DNA of 64,000 nucleotides from M3007 sp964621185 (GCA_964621185.1 CAZULM010000026.1:10840-74839), one strand, 5' to 3'. Counted from the first letter of the stretch, positions 17,674-25,690 are shown. Notes: generated by a model not told the origin, from the letters alone. Program-made: numbers and translations.

Positions 17674-19203
17674 ATGTCCATAATAGGCACCATCATCCAA
17701 AAGAGCGCCAGGCTTGGCGCCCTCGTCAACACCCCGCGCCAGCCAGCTTGTGAATTGCAGCAGCAACAATTGCTCGAACTGCTGCGCGAGGCAAGGTTCA
17801 CCGCCTTTGGCCTGGAGCATGGCTTCCATGAGATCATGATGGCGCCCGACCCGATCGCGGCGTTCAAAAAAGCCGTGCCTGCCACCGATTACGACGGCAT
17901 TTACAACAAATGGTGGTCGAAAGCGCACCTGGAAGACGCGCCCGACGTCTGCTGGCCCGGCGTGATACCCTACTACGCCTTGTCGAGCGGCACCAGCCAA
18001 ACAGCCTCCAAGTACATCCCGGTGACGGAAGACCTGCTGAGGGGCATGAAGCGCGGCTCCCGGCGGCTGTTCTTCGACCTGAACAACTACGGCATCCCCG
18101 CCAGCAACTATACCAAACACATGCTCATGATCGGCTCCTGCACCCAGTTGCAGCGCCAGGGCAACCACTGGTGGGGCGACCTTTCGGGCATCATGGGCCT
18201 CAACCGCCCCTTCGTGATGGAGCGCTCCTACCGCCCGGGCCGACACATCACCGACATGCCCGAATGGGGCGACCGCATCGAAATGATCGCCGACGAGGCG
18301 CCCAGTTGGGACATCGGCTTCTCGGTGAGCAACCCCATGTGGCTGCAATTGGTGCTGGAGCGCATCATCGAAAAGCACAAGCTCAAAAACATACACGAGA
18401 TATGGCCCAATTTCAGCCTGTTCGTGCACGGCGGCGTCATGGTGGAACCGTACAAGCCCTCGCTCAACCAGTTGTTTGGCAAGGACATGCACTATATGGA
18501 CAGCTATGCCACCTCCGAAGGCTTCTTAGGATACCAGCAGCACCCCGACAACAAAGCCATGAAGCTCCTTTCAGACTGTGGTATCTTCATTGAATTTGTG
18601 CCCTTCACGCCGGCCAATTTTGACGACAACGGCGACCTCAGGAGCGACCAGCCCGAGAGCCTGCGGGTGGAAGAAGTGGAAGCAGGCGTTCACTATGCCA
18701 TCCTGCTCAGCACCACAGCCGGCGCCTGGCGCTACCTGTTGGGCGATACCATCCAGTTCAGCAACCCGGAACAGGCCGAATTCAAGATCACCGGCCGCAC
18801 CAAGCAGTTCCTCTCGGCCTGTGGCGAACATATTTCCATCGACAACCTCACCGCTGCCGTGCGGGCGGTGGACGAGCAGTTGCGGGCGGGCGTGCGCGAG
18901 TTTACCGTGGCCGCCGTCCGGGAAGGCACCTTCTGGGCGCACCAATGGTATGTGTCGATGGAAAACCCATCGGTCACGGCGGAGGAATTCGTCAGGGTGG
19001 TAGATGCCGAACTGGGCCGCCTGAACGACGACTACGTGGTGGAGCGCCGCTACGCCCTGCGCTCGGTGCGGGCGAAAATCCTGCCCAACGATGTTTTCCT
19101 TTCCTGGCTCGTGCAGCGCGGGAAAATGAACGGCCAGGCCAAGATACCACGGGTGTTGAAAGGCGCGCAATTAGCCGATTTTGAATCTTTTATTGCAAAA
19201 TAG
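17674..19203 (+). CDS. GH3 auxin-responsive promoter family protein (acyl-adenylating enzyme)
   Basis: A 509-residue protein of the GH3 family, the usual length for bacterial members. I chose the ATG at 17674 over an upstream TTG at 17656. Recognisable segments are the ATP-binding LSSGTSQTASKYIPVT (about residues 103-118), a FVHGGV motif near 255, YATSEGFLGYQ near 275, and the C-terminal GRTKQFLSACGEHIS near 375. Plant GH3 enzymes adenylate carboxylates and join them to amino acids. Bacterial homologues are common in Bacteroidota, but their substrates are not generally established. It is followed after 3 bases by a small gene, so the two are one transcript. Confidence 0.93.
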   Translation: MSIIGTIIQKSARLGALVNTPRQPACELQQQQLLELLREARFTAFGLEHGFHEIMMAPDPIAAFKKAVPATDYDGIYNKWWSKAHLEDAPDVCWPGVIPYYALSSGTSQTASKYIPVTEDLLRGMKRGSRRLFFDLNNYGIPASNYTKHMLMIGSCTQLQRQGNHWWGDLSGIMGLNRPFVMERSYRPGRHITDMPEWGDRIEMIADEAPSWDIGFSVSNPMWLQLVLERIIEKHKLKNIHEIWPNFSLFVHGGVMVEPYKPSLNQLFGKDMHYMDSYATSEGFLGYQQHPDNKAMKLLSDCGIFIEFVPFTPANFDDNGDLRSDQPESLRVEEVEAGVHYAILLSTTAGAWRYLLGDTIQFSNPEQAEFKITGRTKQFLSACGEHISIDNLTAAVRAVDEQLRAGVREFTVAAVREGTFWAHQWYVSMENPSVTAEEFVRVVDAELGRLNDDYVVERRYALRSVRAKILPNDVFLSWLVQRGKMNGQAKIPRVLKGAQLADFESFIAK

Positions 19204-19206
19204 CAC

Positions 19207-19695
19207 ATGGCGAACAAATTTGCCTTCCCCGATTTTATTGCCAAATTCCCGCCGATAAACATGCCCGTTACCTTGGGCGAAGACACGCACCATGTCTTTG
19301 GCACCGAGAATGATCCGCTTTCCGATGCCTTGATTTCCCAGTTTATCCACCCGCTCGAAGCGGTTACGCCCGACGACGAGTTTACCGAGTACGTGCCTTG
19401 TTTCGGCATCGCCGACACCGAACAGTTCATCGCCCTGGTTTGGTGGAAAGCTGAATTGCTGAACTATGAGTACGTGCTGGCCACATTTACCTTGAAAGGC
19501 GAGCCCATCAGCCATAAGGTGATCGCCGGCACCAGCGCTAAAGACGGCAAGGTTTATCGCGCTGTGGCTTCCATCAACGAAGAATGGGAGATTTCCATCG
19601 CAGAGGGGGTATCGGACGACGGGGATTTGTTGTTTGACCCGACAAGTTCCAAAACGCGGTTTTTGGAGATTATGGTGAATGGGGAGATTGTGTGA
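19207..19695 (+). CDS. Hypothetical protein co-transcribed with GH3
   Basis: A 162-residue soluble protein with no signal peptide, starting 3 bases after the GH3 stop codon. It is rich in acidic residues and predicted beta strands (HHVFGTENDPLSDALI, then EFTEYVPCFGIADTE, then AGTSAKDGKVYRAVASI). I do not recognise a family. The tight coupling suggests a role connected to the GH3 reaction product or to enzyme control, which is inference. Confidence 0.75.
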   Translation: MANKFAFPDFIAKFPPINMPVTLGEDTHHVFGTENDPLSDALISQFIHPLEAVTPDDEFTEYVPCFGIADTEQFIALVWWKAELLNYEYVLATFTLKGEPISHKVIAGTSAKDGKVYRAVASINEEWEISIAEGVSDDGDLLFDPTSSKTRFLEIMVNGEIV

Positions 19696-19753
19696 ATGTT
19701 TGGGTCTGGTTGGTGGGTGTGGGCTAAAAATTGGGTTGGTTTAGTTGGCGCTA

Positions 19754-19809
19754 ACGGCTGCTTCCCTGCCATAATGCTGCGATTAGCAAGCGATTGGCAG
19801 GGAAGCCGT
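19754..19809. repeat. Long imperfect hairpin with 15-18-base arms
   Basis: The arm acggctgcttccctgcca at 19754-19771 pairs with tggcagggaagccgt at 19795-19809, with a 23-base loop. It lies between convergent genes (the 162-residue protein gene on plus and the 81-residue gene on minus). It could act as a bidirectional terminator, although no T-run follows, or be a palindromic repeat element. Confidence 0.6.
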
Positions 19810-19823
19810 AGTTCAGCGCATTG

Positions 19824-20069
19824 CTATTTATCTGAATTTGAAGCAGTTAGAGCCTTCTCCTTAGCCCTGTTTTTGCTTTTGCCCTCTTTGCTTTTGACTT
19901 GGACCGGTTTTCTTTTTTTAGGTGCTATTATACTTTGCACGACCTTAACGACCTTTCCCGAATCCTTAAATTGGGAAATGATAGCGCTGATTTTTTGACG
20001 GTCTTCAGTTGTGAGTGGCATAGGACCTATATTCAAGTCAATGCCATCTGGTTCTTTTATATATCCCAT
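19824..20069 (-). CDS. Small basic-tailed hypothetical protein downstream of antitoxin
   Basis: An 81-residue protein with a GYIKEPDGIDLNIGPMPLT start, a short helical segment (DRQKISAIISQFKDSG) and a strongly basic tail (KKRKPVQVKSKEG, then KSKNRAKEK). The start overlaps the end of the preceding antitoxin-like gene by 13 bases, so it is the third member of that minus-strand operon. Small proteins of this style often accompany toxin-antitoxin loci in Bacteroidota, but I assign no function. Confidence 0.55.
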   Translation of the reverse strand: MGYIKEPDGIDLNIGPMPLTTEDRQKISAIISQFKDSGKVVKVVQSIIAPKKRKPVQVKSKEGKSKNRAKEKALTASNSDK

Positions 20070-20473
20070 GGTATAGTTCGAGGCATTTTATTATCTGGGC
20101 TAAGCATAGAAGTGGCTTTTGCATTTTTATAAAAGTCCTTCATCAAATTGGTTAGCAGTTGGTTCACATTGATGTTGCCCTGAGATACCCAATCGGCAAT
20201 CTCTTTGTCTATGGCAACTTCAGCGCGTAGCACCCGAACTAATTTTTCATTTTCAAAATCTTCGGTCGTGATGTCCGCATCATCTTCAAAATCAATACTG
20301 TCATCATCGTAAAATACGAGATGATCGGGGAGTGGAACCCCATTTTTCCTAAGCAAAAAAGCATCCAGTGCCTCAACTTTGTCATCGTTGAAGTGAATAT
20401 CGTAGTCGCTTACGGTCTGACCGCCCCTAAGCAGTTCTACTGCTTTTTTCTGATTGATCGTCTGCGTCGCCAT
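20057..20473 (-). CDS. Probable antitoxin partner of BrnT (BrnA-like C-terminus)
   Basis: A 138-residue protein. Its middle (DADITTEDFENEKLVR) and C-terminal part (LRAEVAIDKEIADWVSQG, then NVNQLLTNLMKDFY) resemble the ribbon-helix-helix region of BrnA-type antitoxins, which bind their toxin and autorepress the operon. The N-terminal 60 residues (GGQTVSDYDIHFN, then LPDHLVFYDDDSID) are not part of classical BrnA. It starts 34 bases after the end of a broken BrnT gene on the same strand, the expected toxin-then-antitoxin order. The antitoxin frame itself looks intact. The assignment is by context and partial similarity. Confidence 0.6.
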   Translation of the reverse strand: MATQTINQKKAVELLRGGQTVSDYDIHFNDDKVEALDAFLLRKNGVPLPDHLVFYDDDSIDFEDDADITTEDFENEKLVRVLRAEVAIDKEIADWVSQGNINVNQLLTNLMKDFYKNAKATSMLSPDNKMPRTIPWDI

Positions 20474-20507
20474 AATTTTCTATATTTAATTGCAAAAATA
20501 AGTGTTT

Positions 20508-20777
20508 TTATTGGTTTTCGTACAAATCGCGCTCCTTTTGACTGGCTCGCCTTGCAGAAACAAGCCTTATTGCCGTTGCCCGAAGCGTGTAAGTGACTGA
20601 AAAAATGATCCCCAATATCTAACCGATTGTCTTCCAGCGGTCTTCGCCGTAGTCCTGTCGAAAGTCCTGATGCTCAACTCGTTTTTCGTCCTCAAATATT
20701 TTTGTCGCTTCTTCAAAACTGATGCCATGTTTGAGTTGATTAGACTTGTTTTTATTTTCGTCCCATTCAAATTCCAT
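20508..20777 (-). pseudogene. brnT: BrnT family toxin gene with an in-frame stop codon
   Basis: Reading from the ATG at 20777, the protein begins MEFEWDENKNKSNQLKHG and continues SFEEATKIFED, the BrnT hallmark. It reaches DRWKTIG and then meets a TAG at 20619-20621 (codon 53). In the same frame beyond the stop, the expected BrnT C-terminus continues (IIFSVTYTLRAT, then SARRASQKERDLYENQ) to a TAA at 20508. A single nonsense codon therefore interrupts an otherwise normal 89-residue BrnT. BrnT toxins are RelE-like ribonucleases, and the C-terminal arginines are part of the conserved core, so the truncated product should be inactive. The adjacent antitoxin gene is intact. Confidence 0.8.
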
Positions 20778-20887
20778 TTTTACTTATTGAGTGGTTAGAA
20801 CTCTATTATTATCAAGTGAGGGATGTTGTTACAAGCAAGCAAAAGTAGGCTGATTTTCCATTTACCCAAAATTTTCCTTGAGGTTCT

Positions 20888-21060
20888 TCAGATGCCCAAA
20901 TCATCTATCGGACTTTTGCTTTTTTCACCTTTTTTTGTTATATGTGTATGAACTTCGGCGGTTTTGCCGCTAGTGCCGCGTCCGGTCCAGTTTGCCGGAC
21001 TGGACGAAGCACTAGCATGCCCCAGCAGTTCCTGGATTAGTACCTTAGCCCCATGAATCC
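20888..21060 (-). pseudogene. Tyrosine recombinase (integrase) C-terminal remnant
   Basis: The minus-strand frame reads HGAKVLIQELLGHA, then an interruption, then KTAEVHTHITKKGEKSKSP, ending IDDLGI and a stop. This is the conserved C-terminal block of XerC/D-type tyrosine recombinases (IQELLGHA, then the catalytic-tyrosine segment). Here the position expected to hold tyrosine in 'YTH' reads HTH. A 45-base palindromic element (20970-21017) is inserted in frame between the two blocks. Everything upstream of residue HGAK is replaced by the start of the GMC oxidoreductase gene. The gene is dead and marks an old integration. Confidence 0.75.
20970..21017. repeat. Palindromic REP-like element inserted in integrase remnant
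   Basis: The element has outer arms gctagtgc and gcactagc and an inner stem built on gtccgg and ccggac. It shares the 16-base string ctagtgccgcgtccgg (in reverse complement) with the palindrome at 56093-56120. It splits the integrase frame without shifting it, adding about 15 residues (SASSSPANWTGRGTS). Confidence 0.7.
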
Positions 21061-23032
21061 ACCGCGCCACCTCTCCGCCCTCCGCGCTATATGCGATACT
21101 TTCATTCCATATATCCAAAACTCCGATGACCCGCACGGCTATTGGGCGCGTTCCGCCAGCGACGCGAATGTTGCCGAGCGCATCCTGGAAGCCATTAAAA
21201 AGATCAAGGAAGAAGACCAAATCCAGTTCAGGCAACTGCTCGACCTGCTGGCCAGCCCCTTGCTGGGCCTCAGCTGGTTCGGCCCCTTGAAGCCTGCCGA
21301 CAAGCTCAGCCCTGCCCAACGCGCGTTGTTGCTGCGGCGCTGGGCCGCCAGCCCGCTGTCCGATTTGCGGAACGGCTACAACTCCCTGCGGAAGTTAGTC
21401 GGGCTGGTATATTTTGGCGATGTGCCGGGGCCGGGCCAGCCAAACCCGAACTGGAAAACCATTGGCTACGAACCCCTTGAATCCTCCGAGCGCCAGGACC
21501 CGGCGCCCCTCAAGGTTGAGAAGATAAGCGCCGACACGACCCTCCATTGCCAGGTGCTGGTGATCGGCAGCGGCGCCAGCGGCAGCATTGTCGCGGCGCA
21601 GCAGGCCGCAGCGGGAAAAGATGTGATCGTGGTGGACAAAGGCGGGTACGCGCCCACCCATGCGATGGATCAGCGGGAATTCCCCAGCTTGCAGCGCCAT
21701 TTTGAGGCGGGCGGCCTGCTCACTTCCACAGATGGGGGCATGACCGTGCTGGCGGGCAGCACCCTTGGCGGCGGCACCACCATCAACTGGGCGGCCACCC
21801 TGCGCACACCCGACTATGTGCTGGAAGAATGGGCGACGCAGGGCAACCCGCATTTCTTAGACAAGGCGTACCAGGAAGGGTTCGATTTTGTTGAAAAACG
21901 CAACGGCGTCAACACGCTTTCGCAGCACAACCAACAGAATTTGAGCTTGATGGAGGCCGCGCAAGCATTGGGCTACCAGGCAAAGAACATCCCTTTGAAC
22001 GTCCGTTTCCCCAACGACGTGCCGGCACAAACCGCCTGGAAAGCCCTGGGCTTTTCCTGCTATGGCGACCGGTTCGGCATCAAACAAGGGGCAGCACAAA
22101 CCTTCCTGCATGATGCTGCCCAGGCTGGCGCTCGCCTGTTCCAACATGTTGAAATTCAGCGGCTTGTTATCGAAAAAGGCGCTGTTTTGGGCGCAGTAGG
22201 TCGGATGAGAAAGCCCGGCAGCGGCGAATATTTTACCGTAAACATCAAGGCGGAAAAAGTGGTGCTTGCCGCCGGGGCGCTGCATACGCCCGTGCTGCTG
22301 CTGAAAAGCGGCCTGCGGCACCCTCAAATCGGCCGCAACCTGTTCCTGCACCCGGTGGCCGCCACGGGCGCCTTCAACAACGGCGACACCCTGCCCTGGT
22401 ACGGCCCCATGATGTCGGCCATCGTCACCGAATTCGAACGGCTCGACGGGAATTACGGGGTGCGGTTAGAATGCCCGCCCTTGCACCCTGGCTTGGCTGC
22501 CTTCGCCTTGAGCTGGGAGAACGGAGAATCTTTCAAAACACAGATGGCGCAGATACGCCGCCTGTCGGTGAACATCGTGCTGGCCCGCGACAAGTTTGGG
22601 GGCCGTGTCACGGTCGGCAAGCGCTCCGGGCAGCCTGTCATCCACTACAAGCTGAGCGATTACGACAAAAAACACCTGCTGCGCGGTCTGGAAGAAACGG
22701 TCCGCCTCCACAGGGTTGCCGGGGCGGAGCAGGTGATGGTGATGCACAACCAGCCTGTCCACTACAGCCCGAAAACCGACAAACTGGAGGATTGCTTAGC
22801 GGCCATTCATCGCCGGAAGTGGCGGCCCAACGATTTTGGGTTGTTCTCCGCGCACCAGATGGGCACCTGCCGTATGGGCGGCAACCCCGATGCCCCCGTG
22901 CAGCCGAACGGCGAGACGCGGGAGATCAGAAACCTTTTTGTGGCCGATGGCAGCTTGTTCCCGAGTGCCAGCGGGGTGAACCCCATGTTGAGCATCCAGG
23001 CATTGGGCTATTATGTGGCGCAGATGCTGTGA
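21053..23032 (+). CDS. GMC family oxidoreductase (long-chain alcohol oxidase-like)
   Basis: A 659-residue flavoprotein. Residues 1-150 form a helical N-terminal extension (LSALRAICDTFIPYIQN) of the type found in fatty-alcohol oxidases. The FAD-binding motif VIGSGASGS lies near residues 170-178, followed by a DKGG acidic strand end. GSTLGGGTTINWA near 235 is the GMC signature. The C-terminus has HQMGTCRMGG near 602-611 and VADGSLFPSASGVNPM near 627-642 with the active-site region. Family members oxidise alcohols, sugars or sterols using FAD; the substrate is not determined. There is no signal peptide. The ATG lies 5 bases after a TACCTTAG promoter-like box, so a very short leader is possible. 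Confidence 0.9.
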   Translation: MNPPRHLSALRAICDTFIPYIQNSDDPHGYWARSASDANVAERILEAIKKIKEEDQIQFRQLLDLLASPLLGLSWFGPLKPADKLSPAQRALLLRRWAASPLSDLRNGYNSLRKLVGLVYFGDVPGPGQPNPNWKTIGYEPLESSERQDPAPLKVEKISADTTLHCQVLVIGSGASGSIVAAQQAAAGKDVIVVDKGGYAPTHAMDQREFPSLQRHFEAGGLLTSTDGGMTVLAGSTLGGGTTINWAATLRTPDYVLEEWATQGNPHFLDKAYQEGFDFVEKRNGVNTLSQHNQQNLSLMEAAQALGYQAKNIPLNVRFPNDVPAQTAWKALGFSCYGDRFGIKQGAAQTFLHDAAQAGARLFQHVEIQRLVIEKGAVLGAVGRMRKPGSGEYFTVNIKAEKVVLAAGALHTPVLLLKSGLRHPQIGRNLFLHPVAATGAFNNGDTLPWYGPMMSAIVTEFERLDGNYGVRLECPPLHPGLAAFALSWENGESFKTQMAQIRRLSVNIVLARDKFGGRVTVGKRSGQPVIHYKLSDYDKKHLLRGLEETVRLHRVAGAEQVMVMHNQPVHYSPKTDKLEDCLAAIHRRKWRPNDFGLFSAHQMGTCRMGGNPDAPVQPNGETREIRNLFVADGSLFPSASGVNPMLSIQALGYYVAQML

Positions 23033-23050
23033 GGCAGGCACACTGCGGGA

Positions 23051-23268
23051 CATAATTTCGCGCAGATTTAACACAGAATTTCGCGCAGATTTAACACAGA
23101 ATTTCGCGCAGATTTAACACAGAAAAAATGCGCAGATTTTACGCGGAAAAAATCTGTGTAAAATCTGTGAAATGAAATCTGCGTGAAATCTGCGTGAAAC
23201 CTGCGCGAAATCTGCCTGAAATCTGCCTGAAATCTGTGCGAAATCTGCCTGAAATCTGTGCGAAAAAA
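23051..23268. repeat. Intergenic array of cgcagattt / aaatctgcg repeats forming a large foldback
   Basis: The left part has three tandem copies of about 23 bases containing 'cgcgcagatttaacacagaa'. The right part carries about nine copies of the reverse-complement core 'gaaatctgc' or 'gaaatctgt'. The two halves can pair into a long imperfect hairpin between the convergent GMC oxidoreductase and gldD genes. No coding frame is supported. Confidence 0.75.
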
Positions 23269-23287
23269 GCAAAGGATAGGCTTACCG

Positions 23288-23929
23288 TCAATTATTCCAC
23301 TTCAGCGTCCCCATCATCCGGTCCAAATCTTCCCGCATGAACTGCACCACTGGAGCCAATGAGTCCGGCCTGGCTTCGGTATTGAAATACAGGGCGCCGC
23401 GCAGGAAGTTTTTGGTGGAATCGGTGAGGAAAAACTGGTAGGATGAAGCGGCTGGGCCCTCCACATTGAACACCACGCCATACACATGGTCTTCTGGCCG
23501 AACGACCTGCATTTCCTCGATGTAACTCGCATTGACGTTGTGCTTGTTGGTCATTTCGTAGGCGTCTTTCACCAGCTCGTCAAAATCTGCGCGGGTTTTG
23601 ATGGGGTTGTAGCTGCAAAAAATCTTGGCGTTGAGTTGTTTGACCGTGATGTTGAACCAACAGTCGTGCTTCGCTTTTTCATCGAAATAGGTGGTGTCGT
23701 GCTCAATGGTGGCATACACAGGCTGATCAAACGTGAAGGCGCAATACGTTTCGTCGAAAGGCTTGTATGCTTTTTGGGGGTACTCCACACGCGGGTAGGC
23801 GCGGGGCTTTGGCACGGGGGTGTAGTCTTCGCAGGCAGCCAGCCCGGTAAAAAAAAGCAAGAGCAACCAGGCGCATTTCGGCCAGCGCGTTATCCCGGCG
23901 TTGATTTGGGCAAATATATTGATTCGCAT
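23288..23929 (-). CDS. gldD: Gliding motility lipoprotein GldD
   Basis: A 213-residue lipoprotein with a membrane-targeting segment and lipobox GLAAC (Cys at residue 33). The mature part shows the GldD pattern: PKPRAYPRVEYP, FDETYCAFTFDQPVYA, a CWFNITV strand, VYGVVFNVEGPAASSYQFF and FLRGALYFN near the end. GldD is required for gliding motility and type IX secretion in Flavobacterium johnsoniae and is usually present in all T9SS-bearing gliders. Its presence ties this genome to the T9SS cargo cluster at 3.3-14.5 kb. It is transcribed toward the large inverted repeat at 23051-23268. Confidence 0.92.
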   Translation of the reverse strand: MRINIFAQINAGITRWPKCAWLLLLFFTGLAACEDYTPVPKPRAYPRVEYPQKAYKPFDETYCAFTFDQPVYATIEHDTTYFDEKAKHDCWFNITVKQLNAKIFCSYNPIKTRADFDELVKDAYEMTNKHNVNASYIEEMQVVRPEDHVYGVVFNVEGPAASSYQFFLTDSTKNFLRGALYFNTEARPDSLAPVVQFMREDLDRMMGTLKWNN

Positions 23930-23957
23930 AAAGGCAATTTTTAATGGCGGGCAAGGG

Positions 23958-23965
23958 CGAAGGTA
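23958..23965 (-). promoter_or_regulatory. Candidate -7 promoter box for gldD
   Basis: On the minus strand the bases read TACCTTCG, one mismatch from TAnnTTTG, 29 bases upstream of the gldD ATG. The surrounding 20 bases are identical to a stretch at about 164-183. Confidence 0.4.
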
Positions 23966-24068
23966 GGGTGGGGCTGTGAAAATAAGCTTAAAAGCCCCAC
24001 TTTACACCCGTTCAAAAGTCGTTTTGTCCACAAACGCAGCACATCAGGTCTTATTTTTCAGCCTCAGC

Positions 24069-25118
24069 TTACTCTACAAAAACAATCTCCCCAGGCGCCA
24101 CCCCGGCCCGGAAAGTAGTTACCACTGTCCCATCCGGCTTTCGGACAACAATCTCCCCAGCCGAGCTGAAATCCTTGGCATCGGCGCAGTAAAGATTGCC
24201 GGAGGAAGGTTCCACGCCAAGTCCATAAGCTGCCTGGTCAAAAATCTTGGTTGTACCCGCAAGCCCTCCTAAACTGTAAACAGCCGACCCGGAGGAGAAA
24301 TAGCGCATGCCGTCGAAGGGGCTGTAAACAAGGTCGTCGCAACCTTTTGGCACACTGGAGCCCGTAACAGGAACATTGTAAGGGTGCCCAATCCAGCCCA
24401 ATGAATTTGGGTCGGCCCAATCGCCCTTGCAGAGCACCAATGCAGGCAAGTAGCCGATACCGTCTTTGGTAAGGCAACAGGGGTTTCGCTGTCCTGGAAT
24501 GACTTTCTTTGATGGCACTTGATTGCTGCCGTCAACCCCAATGCTTGCAACAGTGCTGTCAACGCCATAACCACCAGAATTGGCAACATGAAGCAAGTTG
24601 CTGACCTCACTGAAGATCATCTTTTCCGGGCCGCTTCCAACCAATGTTGTGTTTACAACTTGGTTCGTATTCAAGTCAATCCGCGCCACGCTGCCCGTAA
24701 CCCCGTCGGCGCCCCACTGGCTCACATAGGCAATATCGTTGCTGATCGGCAGGAAATAGCGCGGCAAGGCCAGCCCTCCGATGGTGTCGAGGAACTTGAA
24801 CGTCGCAGGATCGACCACCACCACGCGGTTGGCGCCATTCACCACGATATAGCCCTTTCCGTTGTGAAACGTGAGCGACTGCACGAACTGGCCCAAACGG
24901 GCGCCGTTGTTCGCTTTTTCGTAAATGGAATCTTGCACTTCGCCCGTGGCAGGATTGTACCAACTGATGGTGCCGCTGCCGCCCCATGGCCCTTCATTGA
25001 CCACAAACACGCCTTTGGAATAATCGCCGTCAGTTTTTGGTTCCTCACAATTCTTGTGGCAGGACGAAAACAACCAAGCGGCTAGAATAAGCATTGAAAA
25101 AAGATGTTTGACCTTCAT
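24069..25118 (-). CDS. BtuG-like / YncE-type beta-propeller lipoprotein, cobalamin-regulated
   Basis: A 349-residue lipoprotein with lipobox LFSSC (Cys about residue 20) and a mature domain of repeated propeller blades (GVFVVNEGPWGGSGTISWY, then RVVVVDPATFKFLDTI, then ARIDLNTNQVV). This is the YncE/DUF5074 fold used by BtuG, the surface lipoprotein that captures vitamin B12 and passes it to the BtuB transporter in gut Bacteroides. A cobalamin riboswitch lies directly upstream on the same strand, which strongly supports a B12-related role. No btuB gene is adjacent in this window. Assignment to BtuG function is inference from fold plus riboswitch. Confidence 0.8.
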   Translation of the reverse strand: MKVKHLFSMLILAAWLFSSCHKNCEEPKTDGDYSKGVFVVNEGPWGGSGTISWYNPATGEVQDSIYEKANNGARLGQFVQSLTFHNGKGYIVVNGANRVVVVDPATFKFLDTIGGLALPRYFLPISNDIAYVSQWGADGVTGSVARIDLNTNQVVNTTLVGSGPEKMIFSEVSNLLHVANSGGYGVDSTVASIGVDGSNQVPSKKVIPGQRNPCCLTKDGIGYLPALVLCKGDWADPNSLGWIGHPYNVPVTGSSVPKGCDDLVYSPFDGMRYFSSGSAVYSLGGLAGTTKIFDQAAYGLGVEPSSGNLYCADAKDFSSAGEIVVRKPDGTVVTTFRAGVAPGEIVFVE

Positions 25119-25239
25119 TTTATTGAGTTAAAACGTTGAAAATGAAAGGCAAACGGGGAAAGAACGAAAAGTCGGGCCAGGCAGCAATGCCCGGCAAACC
25201 GTTCGAGAGCCTTCTACCCGAAGCCCAGGTGAACTGTAA

Positions 25240-25395
25240 GAAATTGGCAGGTCTTCTGACTCGTTTCTGTGTTGTGCGCCTTCCCGGTTGCCCAGTGGCA
25301 AATAGCATAACACATTTTGTGAAACTTACAGCAGCGGGGACTGCTCCGGGATTGCACCGGATTCCCTTTTCATTCTGGGGGCTGTGATTGGTGAT
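25240..25395 (-). ncRNA. Cobalamin (B12) riboswitch
   Basis: On the minus strand the conserved cobalamin aptamer blocks occur in order: AAAAGGGAATCCGGTG, CAATCCCGGAGCAGTCCCCG, GCTGCTGTAAG, GCCACTGGG, CGGGAAGGC and GTCAGAAGACCTGCC. It ends about 120 bases upstream of the propeller lipoprotein start. Binding of cobalamin should repress that gene. Boundaries are approximate because the terminal P1 helix is not obvious. Confidence 0.93.
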
Positions 25396-25605
25396 TGGAT
25401 GATCGGTGATTGGATGATTAGTGATTGGTGCACATCAAGGGTGCAACAGCATAGCATGGTGTTTCAGCGCCTTGGTCAATAAAAACAGGTTGCATTTTTA
25501 ATGCCCAAATTGCTGAAAAACAATTTCCAATTTTGGAAAAGAATGCTGTGCACCATTCACCGATCAACCAATCACTAATCACTAAAATAGTTGACAACCA
25601 AAGCC
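25386..25605. repeat. Foldback element with 'gattggtgatt' arms
   Basis: The left arm region (25386-25432) contains repeated gtgattgg and gatcggtgattgg. The right arm region (25545-25590) contains the inverted forms ccattcaccgatc and ccaatcactaatcac. The inner parts 'ggtgcacatc' and 'gctgtgcacc' also pair. It fills the space between the riboswitch and the E1 promoter and codes for nothing I can support. It may be a MITE-like remnant. Confidence 0.5.
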
Positions 25606-25643
25606 CAGAAACCAATTTCCACCCGTAAAGGTCAACTTTTCCG

Positions 25644-25651
25644 TAGTTTTG
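25644..25651 (+). promoter_or_regulatory. Candidate -7 promoter box for the E1 gene
   Basis: TAGTTTTG matches TAnnTTTG exactly. It overlaps an in-frame TTG at 25649 that could otherwise be mistaken for the start codon, so the true E1 start should be further downstream. Confidence 0.45.
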
Positions 25652-25690
25652 CGCACCCTACCATCCATTTATTTCCAAAAATATACAACT

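Noticed and set aside
25649..25690. TTG start at 25649 for the E1 gene
   Set aside because: The TTG is part of the TAGTTTTG promoter box, so it would lie upstream of the transcription start. GTG at 25691 is preferred.
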